A DNA stretch of 64,000 nucleotides. It comes from Luteibacter jiangsuensis (GTDB taxonomy: Bacteria > Pseudomonadota > Gammaproteobacteria > Xanthomonadales > Rhodanobacteraceae). The notes under the pieces were generated by a model. That model worked only from the letters and a program-made list of their open reading frames with translations. It had not been told where the DNA came from and did no database searches. Location of the stretch: the NCBI RefSeq assembly GCF_011742555.1, contig NZ_JAAQQR010000007.1, forward strand, positions 1 through 64,000. The letters are read 5' to 3'. Below, one piece after another: positions 58,901-64,000 of the stretch. How positions within the stretch are numbered: the first letter of the stretch is position 1; every line of letters begins with the position of its first letter. Both the position numbers and the translations under genes were made by a program.

Positions 58901-59032
58901 CGCGGGGAACTGGATATTGGGCAGCGCGGCCACGCCGAGCAGCGCATAGCAGATGATGCCGATCACGAAGACGCCGATCGCCAGCAAGGAGGTACCGATG
59001 GGGCGGCGGATGAACGGACCGGAGATATTCAT
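55904..59032 (-). CDS. mdtC: RND efflux pump, MdtC-like inner-membrane subunit
   Basis: The 1042-residue protein is a full RND transporter: PFIRRPIGTSLLAIGVFVIG at the N-terminus, 12 expected membrane segments, LVIAIGFVVDDAIVVIENVIRHM with the proton-relay aspartates (VVDD), and the C-terminal half repeat. Its order behind an MdtA- and an MdtB-like gene suggests the MdtBC heteromultimer, which exports bile salts, novobiocin and other drugs in E. coli. A terminator-like hairpin lies between it and mdtB. Confidence 0.9.
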   Translation of the reverse strand: MNISGPFIRRPIGTSLLAIGVFVIGIICYALLGVAALPNIQFPAIFVQAQQSGADASTMASTVAAPLERHLGQVPGVESMRSNSSEGSTFVLLFFQNGVNIDSAARDVQAAINAAQPDLPTGLLNQPSYTKANPNDDPIIVLALTSDTVAPTDLYNIADSVLAQRLRQQEGIATVDIAGSATPAIRVDVNLRALNAMGLSPDQLRNALTAANVTSPQGFLSDGHTTMAVTATDSLHKADEFAKLIIGVKDGVPIRLSDIAKVYDGQQDAYQAAWFNGRPGILMYVYKKADANVIETVDRVKNLMPQMQSWLPGGVQLHSFFDGTPTIRASLHEVQATLLISLAMVIMTMALFLRRLAPTLIAGLAVPLSLAGAFIAMYAFGYTLNNLTLLALVIAIGFVVDDAIVVIENVIRHMDEGIPRFEAALLGAREIGFTIVSITGSLVAVFIPLLLAPGVIGMFFKEFTVTLVSAIVVSALVSLTLTPSLCAHFLTAHKDEKPESRLGRALERGHERMLGMYRRALDWTLRHALLMALTPLILVGVTIVLFGMVKGGFFPPQDTGLIGARATSSSTVSFGEMKERQARITDMLLADPAVKAVGSRLGTSRTGSSGFFNIELKTMAEGRKETTFAVLDRLSAKADKFPDLNLRLRPIQDLPTGGGGGSSQGGQYSVSLKGDDVAELQVWIPKLVDALKKNPMLKDVGSDIDAAGLRQNMVIDRDTAARLGVGIGDIDGALYNAFGQRAVSTIYSDINQYRVIINALPQMAATPEALNQIYVRSTTSGAMIPISAVTRQEPGLAPTQIVHEDQYTSMSVSFNLAPNVSMGEAMEIIQKTVEGMRMPGDIRLDTSTSFGRFQQAQSNMPLLILAAIVVVYLLMGMLYESLIHPVTIISTLPAAGVGALAALVITDTELSVVAMIALVLLIGIVKKNAIMMIDFALVAQRDHALSYKEAIREACLVRFRPIMMTTMVAILAATPLAIGLGEGSELRRPLGIAMIGGLVISQSLTLLSTPALYVIFACLSERWKARKARRLERRRAALAKAS

Positions 59033-59095
59033 TGCAGGGACGGGCTTGTGTGGGGCATGGAAAGGCGGGGCATCCGGTCCCTAACGCACCAGCCG

Positions 59096-59132
59096 AAAAA
59101 AGGTTTCGCCGGGCGGCGAGCCGTCCGGCGAA
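59096..59132 (-). terminator. Terminator-like hairpin between mdtB and mdtC
   Basis: On the minus strand, TTCGCCGG / CCGGCGAA flank a 12-base loop and are followed by ACC and six T. It lies inside the mdtABC operon, between the stop of mdtB and the start of mdtC. Confidence 0.7.
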
Positions 59133-59165
59133 TGGGTGGTTGCTTTGCCCGCCGCGTGGGTGCCA

Positions 59166-62100
59166 TCAGCCCGCGGTTTGGGGGTGGGCGTCGTGCGCCA
59201 GGGCGCGTCGTCGCTTGCGTTCGGCCAGCCAGTCGGAGAACCGCTCCATGTACAGGTAGATCACCGGCGTGGTGTACAGGGTGACCAGCTGCGACAGCAG
59301 CAGACCGCCCACGATCGACACACCCAGCGGTTTGCGCAACTCCGAACCGATGCCGTTGCCCAGCGCCAGAGGCAGGGCGCCGAGCAGGGCCGCCGCCGTG
59401 GTCATCATGATGGGCCGGAAACGCAGCAGACAGGCGCGGCGGATGGCCTCGGCTGCATTCATGCCCGTGCGCTTCGCCTCGATGGCGAAGTCGATCATCA
59501 TGATCGCGTTCTTCTTCACGATACCGATCAGCAGCACGATGCCGACGATGCCGTCCACGGACAGGCTCATGCCGCAGAGGAGCAGCGCCAGCAGCGCACC
59601 CACGCCGGCGGGGGGAAGCGTGGAGATGATCGTCAGCGGATGGATGTAGCTCTCGTAGAGCACGCCCAGCACGATGTAGATGACGATGATGGAGGCAAGG
59701 AGCAGCAGCACTTCGTCGCCCACCGACGAGGAGAACTCGGCGGCCTTGCCGATGAACTGGCCGCGCACCTGCGGCGGGAAGTTCAAGTCCTTCTCCACTT
59801 CGTGGATGGCGTCCACCGCGCTCGACAGCGAGTAGCCGGGGGCGAGATTGAACGAGATCGTCACCGAGGGCAGCTGCTGCAGGTGGCTGACCACCAGCGG
59901 CGCGCTGGTGACCTGCGCACTGGCCAGCGCGGCCAGGGGAATCGTGCCGCCGGCACCGACCTGGAAGCCCACATTGCCTGTATTGCCGATACCCGCCGGC
60001 GTCGCCGAATTGCTCGACGCAAGCTGGCCGAAGCTGGTGGCGTTGGAGCCCGTGAGCGCACCGTTACCGTTGCCGCGCACGGTGAGCTTGTTCAGCAGGT
60101 CGGTACTGTTGCGGTACTCCGGCGACACCTCCAGCACCACGCGGTACTGGTTCAGCTGGGTGAAGATGGTAGAGATCTGGCGTTGGCCGTAAGCGTCGTA
60201 GAGCGTGTCGTCGATCGTCTGCACCGGCACGCCGAGGCGGCTGGCGCTGTCGCGGTCGATGGTGAGCTTCAACGCATTGCCCTTGTCGGCCAGGTTGTTG
60301 TCCACGTCGGCCAGCTCGGGCCGTTTGCGCAGTGCCGAGGTCATCTGCTGCGCGTAGCCGGAGAGCTCCGCCGAATTCACGTCGGACATGGAGTACTGAT
60401 ACTCGGTAGCCGATACCTGGCTATCCAGCGTCACGTCCTGCACGGGCTTCAGGTACAGCGCCACACCGGCCACGTTCGCCACCGCGCGCTGCAGGCGCGG
60501 CAGCACCTCGTCTAGGCCGTCGCGATCGCCACGGTCCTTGAGCACCAGCGAGATCTGGCCCTGGTTCAAGGTGGGATTGATGGAGCCGGCGCCGATGAAG
60601 GCTGCGACACCGGACACCGCCGGGTCCTTTGCCAGCGCATCGGCCACCGCCTTCGTACGCTGCTCCATCTGCGGGAACGCCACGTTCTGGTCGGCCTGCA
60701 CCACGGCGGTGATCAGACCGGTGTCCTGCTCGGGCAGCAGACCCTTTGGAATCACGATGTAGAGCACGACGGTCAGGGCCACGGTGAGGCCTGCGACGAT
60801 CATGGTGAGGGGACGGTGGTCGAGCACCCAGTCGAGGCTGCGGCCGTACCCTTCCACGATGCGCGACCACGTGGTGTGCTTGCCCGCGGCGGCGGCATGC
60901 TCGTGCGCATCCTCGGCGTCGGGAAGCTGGTCGGCCTTCAGCAGGTAAGCGCACATCATCGGCGTGAGCGTCAGCGACACGAGCATGGAGATCGCGACGG
61001 CGATCGTCAGCACCCAGGCGAATTCATGGAACAGGCGCCCGGTGACGCCCGGCATCAGCAGCAGCGGCAGGAACACGGCGATCAGCGACACGGTCAGCGA
61101 CAGCACCGTGAAGCCGATTTCCTTCGCGCCGACCTCGGCGGCCGTCTTTGCGTCCTGGCCCTGCTCGATGTAGCGGACGATGTTCTCGATCATCACGATG
61201 GCGTCGTCGACCACGAAGCCGGTGGCCACCGCGAGCGCCATGAGCGAAAGGTTGTCCAGCGACATGCCGGCGAAGGCCATGACGCCAAAGGTGCCCATCA
61301 GCGACAGCGGCACCGCCACCGACGGGATCACCGTGGCCCACAAGCGGCGCAGGAAGACGAAGATCACCGCCACCACAAGACAGATGGTGAGGATGAGCGT
61401 GAACTGCACGTCCTCCACCGAAGCGCGGATGGTGATGGTGCGATCGGAGAACACCTTCAGGTGCACGTCGGCCGGCAGCACTTTCTGCAGATCCGGGATG
61501 GTCTGGCGGATCTGCTGCACCGTCTGCACGATGTTCGCGCCCGGCTGACGGCGGATGTCGAGCAGCACGGCGGGCTTGCCGTTGGCCCACGCGGCCAGCT
61601 GGTCGTTCTCCACGCCGTCGACCACGTTCGCCACATCCGACAGGCGCACCGGCGCGCCGTTCTTGTAGCTGATGATCGTGCCCTTGTATTCGGCGGCGTC
61701 GGCCAGCTGGTCGTTCGTGCCAATGCTGTACGACTGCGTCTTGCCGTTCAGCGTGCCCTTGGGCGCATTGACGTTGGCCTGGGTGAGCGCGCTGCGCACG
61801 TCTTCCATGGTGAGGCCGAGGTTGGCCAGCTGCGCCGGGTTCACCTGGATGCGCACGGCCGGACGCACGTTGCCGGCGATGGAGACGAGGCCCACGCCCT
61901 GCACCTGGGAGAGCTTCTGCGCCAGGATGGAGTCGGCGAAGTTGTTCACGTCGCGCAGCGGGCGCGTGTCCGAGGTGAGCATCAGCGTCATGATCGGCGC
62001 ATCGGCCGGATTCACGCGGTTGTACACCGGCGGATAAGGCAGGTTGTTGGGCAGCGTGCCGCGCGCCTGGTTGATCGCGGCCTGCACGTCCTGCGCCGCG

Positions 62101-62408
62101 ATGTCGATGTCGCGGTCCATGTTGAACTGCAGGATGATCGTCGACAGGCCGGCCGAAGAGTCGGAGCTCATCATGTTGAGGCCGGAAATCTGGCCGAAAT
62201 TCCGCTCCAGCGGCGTCGTGACCAGTGCGGCCATGGTCGTGGCGCTGGCACCGGGGTACTGCGTGGTGACCACCAGGCTCGGCGCGTCGATCTCCGGCAG
62301 CGCCGACACCGGCAACTGGCGATAGCCGAGGATGCCGAGCAGCAGCACCGCCACCATGAGAAGTGACGTGGCGATGGGGCGGCGGATGAAGAGTGTCGAG
62401 AAACCCAC
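59166..62408 (-). CDS. mdtB: RND efflux pump, MdtB-like inner-membrane subunit
   Basis: From GTG 62408 (AGGAA upstream) the 1080-residue protein is an RND transporter close to MdtB: LFIRRPIATSLLMVAVLLLGILGYRQLPVSALPEID, PLERNFGQISGLNMMSS, and LAVATGFVVDDAIVMIENIVRYIEQG. It is about 40 residues longer than E. coli MdtB because of a Gly/Asn/Ser-rich insert near residues 775-820 in the second periplasmic half. It follows MdtA by 69 bases, which contain a 9-base hairpin. Confidence 0.9.
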   Translation of the reverse strand: MGFSTLFIRRPIATSLLMVAVLLLGILGYRQLPVSALPEIDAPSLVVTTQYPGASATTMAALVTTPLERNFGQISGLNMMSSDSSAGLSTIILQFNMDRDIDIAAQDVQAAINQARGTLPNNLPYPPVYNRVNPADAPIMTLMLTSDTRPLRDVNNFADSILAQKLSQVQGVGLVSIAGNVRPAVRIQVNPAQLANLGLTMEDVRSALTQANVNAPKGTLNGKTQSYSIGTNDQLADAAEYKGTIISYKNGAPVRLSDVANVVDGVENDQLAAWANGKPAVLLDIRRQPGANIVQTVQQIRQTIPDLQKVLPADVHLKVFSDRTITIRASVEDVQFTLILTICLVVAVIFVFLRRLWATVIPSVAVPLSLMGTFGVMAFAGMSLDNLSLMALAVATGFVVDDAIVMIENIVRYIEQGQDAKTAAEVGAKEIGFTVLSLTVSLIAVFLPLLLMPGVTGRLFHEFAWVLTIAVAISMLVSLTLTPMMCAYLLKADQLPDAEDAHEHAAAAGKHTTWSRIVEGYGRSLDWVLDHRPLTMIVAGLTVALTVVLYIVIPKGLLPEQDTGLITAVVQADQNVAFPQMEQRTKAVADALAKDPAVSGVAAFIGAGSINPTLNQGQISLVLKDRGDRDGLDEVLPRLQRAVANVAGVALYLKPVQDVTLDSQVSATEYQYSMSDVNSAELSGYAQQMTSALRKRPELADVDNNLADKGNALKLTIDRDSASRLGVPVQTIDDTLYDAYGQRQISTIFTQLNQYRVVLEVSPEYRNSTDLLNKLTVRGNGNGALTGSNATSFGQLASSNSATPAGIGNTGNVGFQVGAGGTIPLAALASAQVTSAPLVVSHLQQLPSVTISFNLAPGYSLSSAVDAIHEVEKDLNFPPQVRGQFIGKAAEFSSSVGDEVLLLLASIIVIYIVLGVLYESYIHPLTIISTLPPAGVGALLALLLCGMSLSVDGIVGIVLLIGIVKKNAIMMIDFAIEAKRTGMNAAEAIRRACLLRFRPIMMTTAAALLGALPLALGNGIGSELRKPLGVSIVGGLLLSQLVTLYTTPVIYLYMERFSDWLAERKRRRALAHDAHPQTAG

Positions 62409-62446
62409 GGTGTGTTCCTGGTATCGGGACCGATGCGGTCCATGGT

Positions 62447-62469
62447 GGCGCGCCCGTCGTGGGCGCGCC
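62447..62469. other. Hairpin between mdtA and mdtB
   Basis: GGCGCGCCC / GGGCGCGCC, a perfect 9-base stem with a five-base loop, without a T-run. It may mark an mRNA-processing or stabilising element within the operon. Confidence 0.6.
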
Positions 62470-62477
62470 GCTCGCTA

Positions 62478-63725
62478 TCAGCCGCCGCGACGTCCGCCCT
62501 GGCGGCCCTTCTTCGCCGACGCCTTCTGCAGTTCCTCGGCGGTCGGCGCGGCCGGTACCTGGCCCGGCGCCAGCGGCTGCACCTTCGAGCCCGGCTTGAG
62601 CCGGAACTGGCCTTCCGTGACCACCTTCTCGCCGAGCTTCACGCCCTTGCTCAGCAGCACGTGGCTGTCGCCGACTTCGCTGGCGGTTTCCACCGGCTGC
62701 ATCTTGACCGTGTTGTCGCCCTGCACGAGATACACGTAGTCGCCGTCGGGGCCGCGCTGCACCGCCTGCGCGGGCACCACAAGGCCACCCTTGACCGTGC
62801 GTACGCGCACGCGTGCGTTCACGAACTGGCCCGGCCAGAGTTCGGTGTTCTGGTTGTCGAAGATCGCGCGCAGGCGGAAGGTGCCGGTGGTCGTGTCGAT
62901 GGTGTTGTCGATGACGTCGAGGCGGCCCGTGGCCACCACGTGCGCATCGACGCGATCGAGTGCATCCACTTCCAGGGGCGTGGCCGGGTCGTCACGCATG
63001 GCGCTGCGGACCAGGTCGAGATTCTTCTCGGGCAGGTTGAACGACACGTAGATCGGGTGAACCTCGGTGAGGGTGACGATCGAATCGGTGGTTGAGACGA
63101 TGTTGCCCACGTCCACGGCGCGAATGCCGGCAAGGCCGTCGATCGGTGCGACGACCTTGGTGAAGCCCAACTGCACCTGCGAGGCGCGAATCGAAGCCTG
63201 GTCGGCCACCACGGTGGCGTTGGCCTGGTCGAGCGTGTTCTTCAGGTTGTCGAGATCCTGCTTGGACACGTACTGCTGGCCACCCTTGCTCACGAGGTTC
63301 TGCGAACGCTCGAGGTTGTTCTTCGCGGTGGCGGCGGCGGCCTGGTCCTGGCGCAGTTTCGCCGTGGCCTGGTCGTACTGCGACTGGATGGTGCGGGGAT
63401 CGATTTCCGCCAGCACCGTGCCGGCCTTCACTTCCTGGCCTTCCTGGAAGTTCAGCTTCATGAGCTGGCCGCCCACCTGCGGTCGCACGACCACGGAATT
63501 GCGGGCCTGCGCGGTACCGGTGGCGACGAGGTACACCGGCACGTCCTGCGAGACGACCGGGACCACGGTGACCGGCACCGGCGGCTGGTCGCCCTGCCCC
63601 TCGCCGTTGGCCTTGCCCTGTGCATTGGCATCGGTGCCGTGGTGACCCAGGCGGGGAACGATGAAAATGCCCGCTATCACCAGAACCACGATGACCGCCA
63701 GCGCGATCTTCCAAAAACGCGACAT
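62478..63725 (-). CDS. mdtA: RND membrane-fusion protein, MdtA-like
   Basis: From ATG 63725 the 415-residue product has an N-terminal membrane anchor (WKIALAVIVVLVIAGIFIVPRLG), a barrel-sandwich hybrid domain (RPQVGGQLMKLNFQEGQEVKAGTVLAEID), a coiled coil with KQDLDNLKNTLDQANATV, and KVVAPIDGLAGIRAVDVGN with a C-terminal basic Gly/Arg tail. It is the periplasmic adaptor of the pump and the first gene of mdtABC. A perfect palindrome lies upstream. Confidence 0.92.
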   Translation of the reverse strand: MSRFWKIALAVIVVLVIAGIFIVPRLGHHGTDANAQGKANGEGQGDQPPVPVTVVPVVSQDVPVYLVATGTAQARNSVVVRPQVGGQLMKLNFQEGQEVKAGTVLAEIDPRTIQSQYDQATAKLRQDQAAAATAKNNLERSQNLVSKGGQQYVSKQDLDNLKNTLDQANATVVADQASIRASQVQLGFTKVVAPIDGLAGIRAVDVGNIVSTTDSIVTLTEVHPIYVSFNLPEKNLDLVRSAMRDDPATPLEVDALDRVDAHVVATGRLDVIDNTIDTTTGTFRLRAIFDNQNTELWPGQFVNARVRVRTVKGGLVVPAQAVQRGPDGDYVYLVQGDNTVKMQPVETASEVGDSHVLLSKGVKLGEKVVTEGQFRLKPGSKVQPLAPGQVPAAPTAEELQKASAKKGRQGGRRGG

Positions 63726-63845
63726 GCAACACTCCCAGGATGAATAGCCGGACGACTCACGGTTCCGCCCGATACGCCGTGTGCCACGGGGGTTTATACC
63801 CCCAAAACGTGAATGATAGACGGCGCCAATATAGGTGTACGGGAA

Positions 63846-63863
63846 CGGCATTGAACAATGCCG
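63846..63863. promoter_or_regulatory. Candidate operator palindrome upstream of mdtABC
   Basis: CGGCATTGAACAATGCCG is a perfect 18-base palindrome about 120 bases upstream of mdtA. Its form suits a dimeric repressor (for example TetR-like) or a response regulator; no such regulator gene is in the window. Confidence 0.6.
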
Positions 63864-63931
63864 GTTGACAGGGGTGTGCCATGACTGACGGCATGTATCG
63901 ACCCCGCCCCGCGGGCATCTGAAGGGGGACG

Positions 63932-63959
63932 CTGACTCCCGCGGAGGTTCCGTTATACT
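63932..63959 (+). promoter_or_regulatory. Candidate promoter reading out of the window (CTGACT-16-TATACT)
   Basis: CTGACT (63932-63937), 16 bases, TATACT (63954-63959), 4/6 and 5/6 matches, on the plus strand near the window edge. The following 40 bases would be the leader of a gene that starts beyond position 64000. Confidence 0.5.
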
Positions 63960-64000
63960 CCCTGAGTTCGACGCCGCCATTGCGGCCGGCAGGCACGCCG

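Larger units (their letters stand above)
63726..64000. other. Intergenic region upstream of mdtA
   Basis: These 275 bases hold no gene. They contain the hairpin GGGGGT / ACCCCC (63788-63803), the palindrome 63846-63863 and an outward promoter at 63932-63959 for a gene beyond the window edge. The mdtA promoter itself is not clear to me; TATATT on the minus strand near 63829 is a possible -10. Confidence 0.5.

Noticed and set aside
63865..63870. TTGACA as a -35 box on the plus strand upstream of mdtA
   Set aside because: No -10-like hexamer lies at 15-19 bases downstream; the nearest TGTATC is too far.

Overview
The window reads as a high-GC gammaproteobacterial chromosome, most likely of the Xanthomonadales and within them the Rhodanobacteraceae (Luteibacter/Dyella-like). 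This is inferred from the plant-type GshA, the 746-residue monomeric NADP-isocitrate dehydrogenase, secB-gpsA linkage, rep, plsB, an mdtABC-type RND set and GTGGG/GTAGG-headed REP repeats. No marker gene settles the genus. No rRNA, tRNA or CRISPR array was seen.

Layout. (1) 1-3165 is a short, visibly AT-richer accessory segment. It holds the end of an IS3-family element and, on the minus strand, a three-gene operon: a D12-class adenine DNA methyltransferase, a ParB-like protein and an unknown protein whose 3' end is cut by the IS. This is the best candidate for an undescribed system. (2) 3399-24519 is core genome: gshA, a FadL-type porin, a YcgL protein, a giant membrane-anchored ankyrin protein, a KefB-type antiporter, hemB, a divergent sugar-ABC ATPase/glucokinase pair sharing a candidate operator, a HigBA-like toxin-antitoxin pair, a SNF2 helicase, gpsA-secB, rpmB-rpmG, an AraC/GyrI regulator with a small NTF2-like protein, and a fatty-acid desaturase. 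(3) 24755-28951 is a four-gene ABC/Gld-like operon followed by mutM. (4) 29110-49318 holds a secreted PI-PLC-like enzyme, tdk with a coupled unknown gene, rep, tandem AI-2E-family permeases, an e(P4)-type acid phosphatase, a lipoprotein followed by plsB, ubiE, an M1 peptidase, an alpha/beta hydrolase, a YgjP-like metalloprotease, rdgC, tyrB, ttcA, a DUF465 protein and a GNAT acetyltransferase. (5) 49418-63725 is mostly efflux: a MarR-FUSC-DUF1656-HlyD (Aae-like) operon, then icd, then an mdtABC-type RND operon.

How it fits together. Membrane and envelope functions dominate: fatty-acid uptake, desaturation and acylation (FadL, desaturase, PlsB, GpsA), solute and drug export (Aae-like, RND, KefB) and ABC transport. 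Cofactor and redox genes (gshA, hemB, ubiE, icd) and DNA-repair genes (mutM, rep, rdgC, SNF2) are interspersed. Several short intergenic spaces contain clean inverted repeats next to promoter-like hexamers (sugar genes, TA pair, marR, mdtA). Two composite REP types occur, each seen more than once.

Method limits: all identifications were made by reading motifs by eye, with no database search. Starts were chosen from ribosome-binding sites, overlaps and family N-termini. The very long overlapping antisense reading frames typical of GC-rich DNA were left out.
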